A stretch of 64,000 nucleotides of DNA from Cydia pomonella. Its lineage: Eukaryota > Arthropoda > Insecta > Lepidoptera > Tortricidae. The stretch is from NCBI RefSeq assembly GCF_033807575.1, contig NC_084704.1, forward strand, positions 35,937,968 to 36,001,967, given 5' to 3'. Positions 33,883 through 46,026 of this stretch are shown here, in pieces. The notes beneath the pieces are model-generated. The model ran no database searches, was not told the origin of the DNA, and was given only the letters and a program-made list of their open reading frames with translations. The position numbers and the translations under genes were made by a program. Numbering within the stretch: the stretch's first letter is position 1; the number at the start of each line of letters is the position of its first letter.

Positions 33883-34689
33883 CACAGAGCTACAATAATA
33901 AAGCATTTTCATCGTACATTTCACAACATTATTTTGTATAAACCCTCATACTAACATGAACAAAACCAATAGAAAACTCAACTCTGGCATTCATTAAGTA
34001 ATTAAAAACAAGCATTTCGTTCGAGCACTCAGCGCTCCCGTAACCCGTCACGTGTGTAGGTTTTTAATTCGTCAAAATACTTTTTTAATTCGTTGAAAAG
34101 TCCCATAGGTAATTTGCTGTTCGGCTTTAGGGCCGGAATACACACGCGGCTTTTCCGCAGGGAAACCAGTGATAGTACCTAACCTAAAGTAATAATCGGT
34201 TTTACTTGAATATATAAAAGTATACATAGTATCAATGCCTTTTGTCCATACATTTGACATGTTTTCGACACTACCATACAATACGGATATTTAGTTAATT
34301 TTATCCTTTATTCCATTTTAAAATTAGCTTCAACCGGGCTTTTATCGGCCTGTTTCGAATATTATGGTACGTAAAATATTAGGTTTAGATATATGGATCG
34401 GATATGTCGGTGTCAAAAGTGACGTTTCTTCAAACAAAAAATCGAATTAGATCTTCCAATCAGGCCGTATTGTTCTTATTTTGAGGGTACTGTAAATTAA
34501 ACGAAATAAAATAGTGTAACCGGGGCTTGGGAGCGATGGGTCGAGATGTAAAACCACAATGTATACGGATATCTTTTATTGATATCAACCACTGTACAGA
34601 GTAGAGGTACACATAATCTGTGCACCCGGTACTAAAGTGACGATACGGGAGCCGTTTTGCGTCACCTAGTAGTCGAAAGATAGTAACTA
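33883..34689. other. Mostly unassigned; partial family D MITE at 34347-34467
   Basis: GGCCTGTTTCGAAT, TACGTAAAATATTAGGTTTA and GTCGGTGTCAAAAGTGACGT mark a worn family D copy. The rest is unassigned. Confidence 0.5.
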
Positions 34690-34872
34690 ATGAGCCGGGA
34701 ATCCGTCAACACCAGTATTAATTCGCTGAAGACAGATCATATAGCTTCGGTCTGGGCAAACGTATGGCAAAATTCGCAGCAAAATGATATTCTGGCGCTG
34801 TTTACTGTCAACCCGAGCAATAAGATCCTAAAGCACTGGACAGCCGTGCACCTGGACGAAAATGGTAAATAA
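34690..34872 (+). other. 60-codon ORF of unknown status
   Basis: ORF beginning MSRESVNTSINSLKTDHIA and ending LDENGK-TAA, followed by an AATAAAG signal near 34988. Base composition is more balanced than its surroundings. I recognise no family. It could be a processed retroelement fragment or chance. A donor-like GTAAAT overlaps the end. Confidence 0.3.
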
Positions 34873-35899
34873 TATATAAATGTAATACAAAGGATCTGTC
34901 TATAGCATCTGCTTCAATTCAATTTATGTTTAATTTTATGTTATTGTTTTATTTATTTAATTGTATTGTATGAGTTTTTAAACTTGAAATAAAGAATTTA
35001 TTATATTATTATATTATATAAAATATCAGCAAGCCTACTTATGAAATCTGAGTCGAACAGTCGTTAGCGTGTTCTAACTCGACGCCCGCGCCATCTATTG
35101 GTGGTAGAAAGTTCCGTAAGGTGTAGTTGCGCTACTCGGCGCAGGATGGAGTTACTAGTACGTTGTTCTAAGTGATTGGTGTCACAATAGTTAATTATCC
35201 CTTGGAGTGGTAGGCCGTTGACTCACGACCGATTATGTCATTTTCAAATTTGATTAATTGAAATGAAATCAAAATTCCAATAACTCAAAAACGACATATG
35301 CCACTTGAAGAGTTATAAGTATAAATAATCACATAAACCCTCGGGGTTTCCACTAGTGCGACATATGAAAAAGAGGGAAAACGTTAATATTAGGTACTGT
35401 ATAATTAATGAAAGAAATGTGGCATCACGTACTTTTTAATCCGCAGCACGGTGTTTGCTGTCATACATAAATAATATATATATATATGTTCAGTAACAAC
35501 AAAAAGTTTCCAATATACAGGTTGGTGTGTTATTTTTTTTTTTTTTACGAATGTAGCTTTATTGGTCCAAGGCGAGTTTATATACATACAAAAGAAATAA
35601 TGAAATAATATCGTAAAGTGAAGAAGCTTCAACAATTATTCTAATATCTAAAAGTTATAATACTTTGAAGAATATAGGAACCATTTTAGAGTACAATAGA
35701 TCCTTACAGATAATTAGTATCAAGCTTAACTTAATAATTTAAATTAATAATATAAATGAGTGAGACATATGGTCCATATCTATGGACTATGGTTGAACTG
35801 GGATGTAAAGCGACCATTGTGAATAAATAGTTATTCAAATCAAACATGCTCCTACATACTTAGATATTGGTTGATCTATTCCCTTCGATTTGAGGCTCA
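34873..35899. other. Unassigned; possible LTR-type fragment at 35040-35220
   Basis: The phrase GCGCCATCTATTGGTGG near 35089 resembles sequence I know from insect LTR and other repeats, but no paired LTR or primer site was found. Confidence 0.3.
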
Positions 35900-36037
35900 G
35901 GGGGCCGATTTTTGAATTTCGACCGATTCTCTCGATTCCCAATTTCTATCGCTCGTATTTAAAAAATAGGATTTCGTCATTTTCCACAGATTTTCGAGCG
36001 ACGAAATCGAGCGCTCGAAATTCAAAAATCGGTCCCC
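35900..36037. repeat. Palindromic MITE with GGGGGCCGATTTTTGAA ends
   Basis: GGGGGCCGATTTTTGAATTT with CGACCGA faces TCGAAATTCAAAAATCGGTC with CCC. It is 138 bp and non-coding. Confidence 0.8.
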
Positions 36038-36486
36038 AGTGCATGTAGAGTCCAGAATGAATACGACTTCATTCCAATTCCGTGTAAATGTAACATATTA
36101 ATGTTGTAAAAGAAAAAAAAATATATGTATAAAAATATAAAATAAAATTAAAATAAAATGATTTGCGCGTTCCCGAAGGTAATCCAAAAGTTAATTTATG
36201 AACATGAAATACCTATTATACTTCCCTGAAAAAGATAAAAAACATTAACAAATACATTATTGTAGTATTTTATACAATTGTGATATAATATAGAGATATT
36301 CAGTCGAGTACCGTGATTAGGCCATGAAGTTTGCTGAGTGGCCCATCTAAGGTACGAGTTTGAAATCTTGATTATAACACAATTGTATACAATAATTTTT
36401 GTATATCAACTAGAATAATACTTTGTCTACTATAATATACCATCTAAATAATTAAAAAAAAAGGTAAACGTGTACTAAAAAAACCC

Positions 36487-36681
36487 GATAAGTGCGAGTC
36501 GGACTCGCCCACCTAGGGCAGGGCAACAGAAATACATCATCTGTGAAAATTTCAACTGTCTAGCTATCACCTATCACGGTTCTTGAAATACAGCCTGGTG
36601 ACAGACGGACGGACGGACGGACGGACTGCGGAGTCTTAGTAATAGGGTCCCGTTTTACCCTTTGGGTACGGAACCCTAAAA
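36487..36681 (+). mobile_element. SINE-like repeat family W, copy 2
   Basis: GATAAGTGCGAGTCGGACTC at the head, the block CAACAGAAATACATCATCTG, a (GGAC)n run and the end GGTACGGAACCCTAAAAA. It is less disrupted than 12930-13216. Confidence 0.8.
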
Positions 36682-36882
36682 AGGAGGTTTGTGATGTATT
36701 TTCTTTTATCTTTTGGTATTGTCTTCATGTCCGCGGCGAGACGTGATAGTTCACTAAAGTGTTTCATAATAAAGTCATTTAGTTGAGTCGAGAGCCCATA
36801 CTGAGAAATATGCGTTTATAGTTTGGTTATCAAGGTCTTAATACAATCATTAAGTCGACGACTAGAAAAAGTTATATTTTTT

Positions 36883-37330
36883 TTGTATACCACGACGGTG
36901 GCAAGCAAGCATACGGCCCGCCTGATGGTAAGCAGTCACCGTAGCCTATGGACGCCTGCAACTCCAGAGGTGTTACATGCGCGTTGCCGACCCTTTAAAA
37001 ATCCGTACACTCCTTTTTTGAAGAACCTCATACTGTAGACCCTCGGGAAAACCTCGGCAGGTAGCTCATTCCACAACCGGAGCGTGCGCGGAGGAAGTTC
37101 CTCTTAAGCCGCACAGTGCGTGACCATTTAGGTTCATATTTACCACCATTTCTGTAAAACAACCCGTGTAGCCCCGACTTAGCCTCGCGAACTCGATAAT
37201 TAAAGTGCGGCCAACGTTCCTAACAATAGGGAATAAAATTACCGACTTGATCACCGGTTTTTCGTGCGAGTGCAAGTTTTTGTCAACGTGGGACTTGTAA
37301 TTTACGTTGTCTGTAATAGCTTTCACGATG
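36883..37330 (-). pseudogene. Retroelement C-terminus that shares its tail with family A
   Basis: Minus-strand codons 36936-37079 read RLWNELPAEVFPRVYSMRFF, KKGVYGFLKGRQRACNTSGV, AGVHRLR and TGA. Upstream, in another frame, is TVRLKRNFLRAR, so one frameshift separates them. RxLWNELP is typical of the C-terminal tail of insect Jockey/CR1-like elements. From about 36883 to 36990 the DNA matches the 3' part of family A (ATACGGCCCGCCTGATGGTA), and the match stops at GTTGCCGACCCT. This copy identifies the likely partner retroelement of family A. Confidence 0.75.
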
Positions 37331-37572
37331 TTTAGTTACGGAACGAGGTGTGGTGATGAGGTACTTGTAAAAATTATTACGGAGGTAAAAACTAAAAAGT
37401 AACTTTCAACGTTATAATGTAGGTAGTTTCATTTGTTCGCTTAAGTGTATTTTGCGTTATGAATGTAGAAGTATGAGTTAAAGTAATAGGTCGGAAATTT
37501 TACCTATAATTATGTCGATAAAATTATGCCGTATCTAATTATGTAATCCTAAAATATTTTAATGGTCCTTAC

Positions 37573-37806
37573 AGTAATATTAAATAGTACGCCACAAATG
37601 CGAAAATATACGAAAATTTATATCGATTTAAAACACTCTCTTCGGTCGTGTTTTAATTTTTGGACACTCGTTGCATTTGTATCGTACAACGTTTACAGTA
37701 CATAATAATGGCCCTTTAAATTTTCGATATAGTTACGTAATGTGATAATTATGGCACTAGTGCTTTAAAGTAGCTCAATATAATTATGTACTGTAAAGTT
37801 ATTTTA
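37573..37806. repeat. MITE family L, copy 2
   Basis: The same two palindromes as 4889-5118 but in swapped order: AAAACACTCTCTTCGGTCGT part first, then TTTACAGTACATAATAATGG to ATTATGTACTGTAAAG. AT drift is noticeable. Confidence 0.7.
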
Positions 37807-37968
37807 AAGTACGTTAGAGCAATTCGAGTGTTTTTGTACAATAGTTGCAGTTGCGGGAATAATAAATGAAAAATATTAATAAATATGAATTAAAACATTA
37901 ACGGTCTTCATATATAGTGTTGTTTCAGTCAAAGGGGAATTCAATTTGTAATTATTTACATAACATTC

Positions 37969-38234
37969 GGCCCGATTCAAACTTTAAAATACGTCAAAAG
38001 CAATGCTGGCCGAACGTTAATTAGAATTGATCATATTGAAAATTAACCATTACAAATTGAACCGTAAACCGTAACGGACGTAATTTTCAATATGTTCAAT
38101 TCTAATTAACGTTTGGCCAACATTGGTCAAAAGTGACGTTTTTATTGAAGAAACGTCACTTTTGACACTGATATGTCCCATCCATATCGTATCTATACCT
38201 AATAATTGACGTATTTTAAAGTTCGATTCGGGCC
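37969..38234. repeat. MITE family D, carrying a hAT-like MITE
   Basis: GGCCCGATTCAAACTTTAAA with ATACGTCAA faces TTGACGTATTTTAAAGTTCG with ATTCGGGCC. The interior has the word GTCAAAAGTGACGTTTTT and its inverse. The family E element at 38001-38125 is nested in it. Confidence 0.85.
38001..38125. mobile_element. hAT-like MITE (family E, copy 1) with 8-bp duplication
   Basis: Element ends CAATGCTGGCCGAACGTTAA and TTAACGTTTGGCCAACATTG are near-perfect inverted repeats. The eight bases GTCAAAAG stand on both sides (37993-38000 and 38126-38133). An 8-bp target duplication with CA-type ends fits the hAT superfamily. Non-coding; mobilised only by some autonomous relative. Confidence 0.85.
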
Positions 38235-39270
38235 AATTATATCAATATCTATAACATTTAGGTCGATATTTAATTAGTTATTAGCACTGATTTTGCTCCC
38301 GCTGAACCGTACGCGTTCAGTGTATGTACGTAGTACGGAACTTTATCCGATAGTGCATTGTGCGTTTTGGAAATTGTCTGAAATCTTTTGAAAATGAAAA
38401 CTTGGGCTGCACTTAATATTTTGAAAACTTGGGCTTCACTTCATATTTTTTAAGTTATTATATTACCTACTTACTTGTTTCATAAGTGCTTGTTCTCTGT
38501 TTGATTTACGAAAATAGGTATCAAAACTTCCTATTCCTAAATGCTTTGACTTACAAATGGAAGGGATAAAGGAAAATTGCAATTATTGGTCGCCTCGCAA
38601 GGCAACGGACGTCAGGTCTTGCCTGAATAACTTGGAATGGGAATTCATTTTATAATTCCGTTCGATAAAAAATGAACGGGATCGACTGACGGATAAAAAC
38701 TTGACAATGGTTTACTATCACAACTTTCTTAGTCCATTTGAGTAAGGATGTTTTATAATATGTAACTATTTATTTAAACGGTTAAGGTCCGACCTACTTC
38801 TAGTTATACAAGATTAACATATTCAGCGAAACCTATTTGTATCCTTCGGTATACAAACCAAACACAAATCTTCAAAAATCGACCGTACTGTCCTGTACCG
38901 TGAACGTCAATCTTACTATCAGATTGGTTTCAATATATCTCCCGCAAACGCGCGCCGACAGACCCATAAATACAGCGAATGGGTCTCTATTGTAAAATAA
39001 ATAAGACAGCCAATCCGGCCAGCTCTGACCACTGCTAAGTTATAGTGTGGTATCATCGAGTGTCTGACAACTATAAACTAAAACGTCTGAAATGTAGGTA
39101 TTTTGTGAACTAGCTTAGAAAGGCGATTAGAAGGCCGATTCGAACTTCTGATGTTAATAAATGTTTAGGTTCTAAATCAAGTTTATTTATGTTACAAATT
39201 GTATTATATGTTAACTAAATTATAATAATCTAATTTAATAATAATATTTAGAAAAAACCCTAAACCTAAA
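38235..39270. other. No recognised feature
   Basis: Unassigned. Confidence 0.4.
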
Positions 39271-39384
39271 CTAAAATAAAAATTCACCCCTCGGCAAGGT
39301 GCCGTAGATGCTGGCAGCATAACCCCGCTGACGCTGCCAACCCTTCGCTCCCCACTCGCATCCAACAGCCTCTTTGATAAAACT
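39271..39384 (-). pseudogene. Decayed retroelement C-terminus (family H, copy 3)
   Basis: The minus strand reads WQRQRGYAASIYGTLPRGEF, then LF and TAG at 39271-39273. It is the QRGNAASxxGT motif of family H, preceded by a sequence that no longer matches, so an internal deletion or frameshift lies near the motif. The oldest-looking of the four copies. Confidence 0.6.
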
Positions 39385-40734
39385 CCAAAAAAATTCAGGA
39401 AAATTTCACTTGAGAAAATTTGAAAGTATCTTAAAGTTCAAATAGGGCCGTATTTCTTTAAAAAAATGGCTTCCATCAAATTTATTTATAAAACATGTAA
39501 CCCCTAAGCGCTTTGCCACTTCTGCAGACTTACAGCGCATACAGGTTACAAGTCAATAGTTTATAGGTTGTTTACCTCTACTTTGAATGCTGTTTTTTCT
39601 CTGTATTGTTTTTTTTAGGTGTATTTGTATTGTACTGTTTAAGCTTTTTACGAAAAGTGACTCCAATCCAACATACCTATACAAGGTGCCCGTGAGCATT
39701 GCGAGAGATTTTAACGGTGCATTCCTGATGGCAACAGAAACAAAAAATGTTATATGACTTTTCGTGAAATGCGACAAAAAAAAAAATTTTTTTTGTTTTT
39801 TTTTTTCCCTTTTTGGAACACTCCTGTACATAAAACGTAATTTTTATTGATAAACACATAACTTAAGATTACATAAAAAGTTTTTTTTTTATTTGGGGGT
39901 AGCCTCTCGAATACATTTCTATTTAAGTAGGTATACGCAAATCAAAATAAAACCGCAAAATGAAGTAGCTATTCTGTCAAAAGAGAAAAATGCGTGAAGC
40001 TATTCCGTATATATTCTAAAAAGTAAAATAAATAAAAACTGAGTTAAAATAAAATGCATTATCAAACCAGCAAGCCGAAAGAGGTGACATTTTATCGAAG
40101 GTCCGAAAGATAGCGGCCAGTGTAAAGGTCCTATTCATGTTGCGTCATTCGGGGGCGCAATTTTATCTCTGTCCTTTGAATGGGCCCCTTATTTTTAAGC
40201 CTTTTGTAACCCTTTCGGCGTGATGCGTTGTTATCGATAGTTGATATGTATATTGTGTCCTCTTGACCTTATTGTGCATATATGAAGTAAGTTGGATATT
40301 TTTGTTGTTTGTTTTTACTATCCCGTTCGATCAGCCTCAAATATATAGTGACAGCCAAAGTAACCGAATATATCTCAACAAATCTTATAAAGGTCTTATA
40401 AATCTCTCAAATAAGGATTTGTCGCGATACATTTTACCAATTTAACCTACACTAAAATATTTGATGCTATTTAGGCTTAAAAAATATTTTTGCTTCTTTA
40501 GTATCATATGCTAGCGACTTTCTTACTCTAAAATAGTAAGTAACTATGTAAAAATTCATATTGCCGTAATATGATGTTTAACCAAACATCGTCATACGTA
40601 AATATCGAAGCATATAAACTTTCAAAATAATTTTCATAATATTAATCTCAATTAGCATCAATATACATAACTTAGTCACAAAGGTCGCGTCATATAAAAA
40701 TGTATGCAGGGGTGCTAAGCAAATATTCTTTCTG
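39385..40734. other. No recognised feature
   Basis: Poly-A/T-rich, unassigned. Lysine-rich minus-strand ORFs here are translations of A/T runs. Confidence 0.4.
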
Positions 40735-40975
40735 ACTGTACAGTATTTTACAGTACATATGGTTCTACTCTCCCGCACACGTGCGGGAATGAGCACTTTC
40801 CGTGCATATGTCGAAAATTTAAAGAGCCATACGTGCTGTAAAAAATGTTGTACTATACACGAACGAATAGGTAATTCGTAACTCGTGTCGATTTAAAACA
40901 CTCCCTTCTGCCTTGTTTTGATTTATCACCACTCGTTGCGAATTTCCCATTTTCTGCATATCGTAAATAACTGTT
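40735..40975. repeat. MITE family L, copy 3
   Basis: CAGTATTTTACAGTACATAT, then AAAACACTCCCTTCTG and ATTTATCACCACTCGTTGCG. The inner hairpin is replaced by CTCCCGCACACGTGCGGGAA. Confidence 0.65.
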
Positions 40976-41494
40976 TTACCATACTCCGATTTCCGACGAT
41001 AAAAAAGGGACTACAGAAAACCCCAAAAGTAAATGTTATACAGGCCAAATAGAACCGAGAAAAATCAACACGAGCCCGACAAATGATAGAGGTTACCCGA
41101 TGAAAAAATCAGCAAATTTGAACAGCGATTCGAAACTTGGTCCATTAAATGAGTCGCTAGAGGCCGCGGATGAAAGTGTGTGGACACTGATGAATCGTGT
41201 GCAAATACGGGGGACTAAATAAATGGGAAAGAAATAAATGTGTATGTTGTGTATGACAGAGATTTCCACTATTTAAACAATGCAAAACTGTTAACGTATA
41301 AAATACAGTGCCGTTGAATAATCTAGTACCTTCCCGTATGTGTTTATTACCTCCTGTGTAATGTTAAAAACATAGAACACAAGTTGTACCACTAACTACT
41401 TTGGCGAACTCCAAAATATAAAAGATCAGATATTTATTTAATTTTTCCTGTAGTACCTACCTGCACAGGTTTTTAAATATGCAATTAAGCTGCC
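40976..41494. other. No recognised feature
   Basis: Unassigned. Confidence 0.4.
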
Positions 41495-41790
41495 ATTATA
41501 TGTTAATAGTTATTTGATTTACAAGGGGGTAAAGTTGTTATTCGTGTTAATATTGACTTGAGCGTAAGATTCCAAAATTGAACCATGTGCGTAGCGAGTG
41601 GTTCGATAAGTGGAATCTTGAACGTTGCGAGTGTTTCAAGGCACGAGGGTTGCCACCGAGTGAAACAGAATATTTTTCACCATAAAACGTCAAACGAAAT
41701 CAAACAAAATATAATTCAAAATCATCATTTAAAAATTTCTACCAGCCAACATAAGGAAAAAACTCAAATATTGCATTAAATTACTTTGCC
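41495..41790. repeat. MITE-like family M, copy 2
   Basis: AATAGTTATTTGATTTACAA, GTAGCGAGTGGTTCGATAAG, GGAATCTTGAACGTTGCGAG and a CAAACAAAATATAAT end, in the same order as 20335-20640. It has an extra block containing CCATGTGCGTAGCGAG. Confidence 0.6.
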
Positions 41791-42024
41791 ACTCTTGTGG
41801 TTAAAATGCAACTTTCTCACTAGTTTTTGAAAAACCGAGCGAGTGAAAATTATTTAATACAGATTTTAAGCAAAAATATAACTATAGCATTTAATTCATT
41901 AACAAAAATATTGGAATTGCAAACTTATATTAGGTCAAGTTTATTTGTGAAACACATGTTATAACAGATGACAGTGGATTTTTTTAGTACTCTGTGGTCT
42001 GCCATAAGGATGTTCAAATATTAA

Positions 42025-42735
42025 CGGCCCGATTCGAAGAAGATACGACAACGATAAATTCTGGTTTAGATAAGTTCTCATTTATAAATCAGCTGTCAGA
42101 CCTGCATTAATGTACGGGACTGAATGCTGGGCTATTAAAAAGGTGCACGAAAACAAAGTCCATGTTGCAGAGATGAAGATGCTGAGATGGGCAGCAGGTG
42201 TAACAAGACTCGATAAAATACGAAACGAGTATATCAGGGGGAGTTACAAAATTGCGCCCATCACAGATAGGATCACCGAAAGCCGACTTAGATGGTATGG
42301 CCACATAATGAGACGTTCTGAAGATCACGTGGTCAAGAAGGCGTTGACAATACCATGCACCAGAAAAGGCAGTGGAAGACCCAAAACCACGTGGCTGGCT
42401 ACTATAACCTGCGACCTGGAGCGAGCCCAACTTACAGATACAACAACCCAGGACAGACCGTCCTGGCGCCTTAGAACGAGGAGAGCCGACCCCAAATAAT
42501 GGGAAGTGGCCAGGAAGAAGAAGATAAGTTCTCATTTAGATATCGTTTGTATGTCGTATAATTTACAAAAGCAGCTCGATTCGGGCAACCAATGTCACTT
42601 TGACGTTAGAAATATCGTTTATTGGGATCACAGCGGAATCGCAATAAACGTCAATTTTGACATGTCGTTTAGTTATCCATCTTCTGAAGATCTTTCCAAA
42701 ATCTTAAACGTGTCTTAATCATTCTTCGAATTGTT
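42025..42735. repeat. MITE family F, copy 1, split by an RTE insertion
   Basis: Left CGGCCCGATTCGAAGAAGAT to 42084; right from 42522 to CATTCTTCGAATTGTTCAG. Internal words GATATCGTTTGTATGTCGTA and GTCAATTTTGACATGTCG match copies at 47729-47989, 52325-52601 and 56340-56610. Confidence 0.85.
42085..42521 (+). pseudogene. 5'-truncated RTE-type retroelement with a 17-bp target duplication
   Basis: AGATAAGTTCTCATTTA occurs at 42068-42084 and again at 42522-42538, directly flanking the insert. The frame runs unbroken from YKSAVRPALMYGTECW (from about 42083) to the stop TAA 42497-42499. It includes HVAEMKMLRWAAGVTR, RLRWYGHIMRRSED and GSGRPKTTWLATI, the standard RTE C-terminal block after the RT domain. 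A short 3' end ending GAAGAAGA follows. RT catalytic motifs and endonuclease are absent. The intact frame and exact duplication point to a recent insertion. Confidence 0.9.
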
Positions 42736-43340
42736 CAGTTACTCTTATAAGTAGCCTTTAACTTTCAAATAGTTTTATGCACCATGGAAAAGCGTTTCTT
42801 TAATATATTTTTGATTGTTAGCGAAATTAGTATCTGAGAAAAATTACTCAATTTAATCTTTTTGTTCAGTCGATAAGTTCAACAATTTACCATCGCTACA
42901 ATAAATCATGGAATAATCTCAAATCGCAGCTCAATAAATTCATTGATAATTTCAACATGAATACGCGACAAGAATTACCCCCACTTTTGACTGCAGTGGG
43001 GTCGCCGACTTGACAAACGGCCAGAGTTCGCACATTTATCATTACTGCCGATTGATAACACTTTATGCGAATTAAAAACTAAGTTTAAAGTCAATTTATG
43101 ACTATTACCTTTTCATACACCCGCTGAAGTCTAACTTTACAATACAATAGACATAAAAATAGTATTGATTAATCTAAAGATATAGATAGGAATGGCACTT
43201 TTACGTATAGCGTGAAACGGAACGTAAGGGAGAGAGAAGGATGACAAGAGGTGCGACAGGGACGGGGAGAACGATTTCAATGGTGAGCGAGCATACGTGT
43301 AAAGAAGTTAAATAAATGTTTTTGCTATTGAAATAAATCA
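42736..43340. other. No recognised feature
   Basis: Unassigned. Confidence 0.4.
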
Positions 43341-43348
43341 AGTGTAAT

Positions 43349-43506
43349 CAGTGTTAGCCGAACGTTAATGTTAATTATAATTGAAAATATTGAAAGTTAA
43401 CCATTACAAATTGAACCGTAAACCGTAACGGACGGTTACAGTTTACAATTCAATTTGTAATGGTTACCTTTCAATTCGAATTAACATTAACGTTCGGCCA
43501 ACACCG
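43349..43506. mobile_element. hAT-like MITE (family E, copy 2) with 8-bp duplication
   Basis: Ends CAGTGTTAGCCGAACGTTAA and TTAACGTTCGGCCAACACCG. AGTGTAAT flanks it at 43341-43348 and 43507-43514. The interior AACCATTACAAATTGAACCG matches copy 1. Confidence 0.85.
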
Positions 43507-43514
43507 AGTGTAAT

Positions 43515-45283
43515 TTTGGTTTTTATATAGAGGTTTTTATTTATATAGCTTTTTATTGTATTTCTGTTTGTGGTTCTAGTTTCAAATACGAAATTCTGTC
43601 CATGTTTTGGAAGTTCCAGGGCATACTCGTACTGTCGAATACGACACAAGAACAGACGATACAACGGAGCAAGCCGCTCTGTGGCCATACTAGTGTTAAG
43701 TTTTAGGCTTATGAAATTTATGTGTTAGTCTATAAGGTATTTTTAATATCGAAATCGATATTGCTGCTTGGACATTTAACATTAGCGGCAGCATTGCATG
43801 TCACGCTAATACTGTGGTAGTAATGCTGATGCAGTCTGAATCCGAACGGTACCTTTAGCGGTAGCACTGTTAAACAGCCTTGCCGAAAGTGTTTGTATTA
43901 AACCCAGTCAAAATGTTGCGGTCACCGTTCAACCAAAACTATGACTCGTATTTTAGCCATCGATGTATATTTAATATTGATGAATATGTGTAACGGTCGA
44001 CGGTTTGTGGCGGTGCACGTTTGCTAAATAATTCACAAAATGTGTACAAACGTTAAAAATTCTTTTTCTACTCGTAGCAAAATTAAAATTTAGAATCTTT
44101 TTGAATTAAGATTTCGTATACCAAACTATAGTTGCGTACTTTTCATGTATGGGCTGCCAACTACAGCGTATCGAAATGAATATTATAGTTGACTATAACA
44201 TAATAAAGTATAATAATAAACTATAAAAAAAAATTACCAATCACGAGTGCCGCCGCGCTCCCGTAGAAAAGACTGAACGGGTGACGAATAGTCGTGCGTT
44301 TATGTCTTTAGTATTACATTTGTGTCTACTGAGATACTTACCAATTTTCATTCAGGTTTCAGAGTTAGGAAAATATTAATTTAGGTGACTTGTAGAAAAA
44401 GTATTGTATACGATGGTGACATAATTTTATTAAGCTTTTCAATCCCGTACCTTACATAGGCAACTCAGCTTCTTAGTTTCGGCGTTGATCTCGCCGCTGT
44501 ATATGTCAATTTCCTTGATAAAACGGGTGATGCATTACTGCCGCGTTTATGACGTTCAATCGCCGCCGCAGTAAAGACGCAACAATCAAGAATATTAACA
44601 TTTTGATAATAATTTTGGCTACCATAAAAAAACTACAGCTAATACCAAAGCAAAAACCACATAGTTAAACCATAGAGGAACAATTTGACAGAGGCCGTGC
44701 CGCTGACGACCAGCTGTGACATTGCAATGGGGGACGGTTTCAATGTGTTCATGTCACGAATGTATACCTATGCGGATTGAGTACATTGTTTCTAGTTTGG
44801 TACGAACACCTTTCTAGGTCGGGCATAAGGTTCAATTTAGTATAGCAATAAAAGTGAGAGCGCCCTCTATTTTAGGTACAACTTAGGATTAATATCGTAT
44901 TTTACGAAATATAACGTGATAACTGATTAACTTAGGTATGGACATTTATCCCGTCTCTTTTTTTCTTTCGATGGGTATAATTTTTGCAACATTCGAGCAT
45001 GCATGCGGGCGTATTAAATTTTTTTCTTCAAACAATTAGCCACTGACGTCTCAATCCGACTGACGGCAGATTAGTGGATGTGGACATAGAGATAACTGCC
45101 AATGTGTGTGTGTGTACGCGTAAATACTAGAAAATTGGTGGATGATGGAATCCTAGTTGTGTTTTAGCGAAACTACGTCCTTAGTATTCTAGCTCCATGA
45201 GTTAAACGAGTGAACGTACGAGAACAAACGACGAAATGGAAATTAATTTATTAAATATTTTATTCGTTAGGTTATGTATATAG
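43515..45283. other. No recognised feature
   Basis: About 1.8 kb with no gene, retroelement frame or bounded repeat that I can support. Confidence 0.4.
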
Positions 45284-45558
45284 GCCAGAGGAGTTACATG
45301 CGCGTTGCCAACGCCAACGCGTTGCCTGGCAACCTTACTTACCGGCAGGAACACAACACTATGAGTAGGGTCTAGTGTTATTTGGCTGCGGTTTTCTGTA
45401 AGGTGGAGGTACTTCCCCAGTTGGGCTCTGCTCTAGATCTGGAATAAAATCCGCCGTGCTGTGCCCTACCACACAAAGCGAGATGGCATTCATAATGTCC
45501 ATACCTCTCTTTTGGACGTAGTTTAAGGACGTACCCGGGTCCGAAAGTCCGGGTCCAC
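45284..45558 (-). mobile_element. Family A SINE-like repeat, copy 7 (3' end missing)
   Basis: It starts at CCAGAGGAGTTACATGCGCG, so the tail shared with the retroelement is cut, and runs to GTACCCGGGTCC. A further GTCCGGGTCC follows at once, as in copy 46027-46397. Confidence 0.8.
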
Positions 45559-45702
45559 TTTGGTAGAAAATGATGATTTCATCAAATCGTGATGCGAATA
45601 TTATCATTGTAAATAATACTCAATACTTATTAGGTAAGTACCTAATTATATTACTATTATTTGGTTTGCAAACGAGCAGAAGAATCGCCTGATGGTAAGC
45701 AA

Positions 45703-45930
45703 TTACCGGTGCCCATGGACACCTTGAAGACCAGAGGGCTTGCAAATGCATTGCCGGTATTTAAGATGAGAGTACGCTCTTTTCTTGAAGGTTTGAAGGT
45801 CGTATCGATCCACATTCCACAGTTTAGTTGTGCGAGGCAAGAAGTTTCTGGAGAAACGCACAGTTGAGGACTGCCAACCGTCTAAGAGATGAAAATGCGG
45901 AAAGAAGTGACAGGAATTAACAGACGTATC
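45703..45930 (-). pseudogene. Retroelement C-terminus with intact frame
   Basis: The minus strand reads CHFFPHFHLLDGWQSSTVRF, SRNFLPRTTKLWNVDRYDLQ, TFKKRAYSHLKYRQCICKPS, GLQGVHGHR and TAA at 45703-45705. TVRFSRxFLPRTxxLWN is the C-terminal signature of a lepidopteran Jockey/CR1-like family related to 36883-37330. The 3' UTR continues to about 45661 (CGCCTGATGGTAAGCAATTA). About 75 codons survive with no frameshift; everything upstream is gone. Confidence 0.8.
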
Positions 45931-46026
45931 CTTATTTCAGTTATAGGATCTGGATAAAGATATGGGTCGGATTCATGTCCCATACTTACCTATAACTAGA
46001 ATATGCCTGTACTTGTATCGATTTTT

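Noticed and set aside
35040..35220. LTR retrotransposon
   Set aside because: One LTR-like phrase only; no second LTR, primer-binding site or gag/pol frame was seen.
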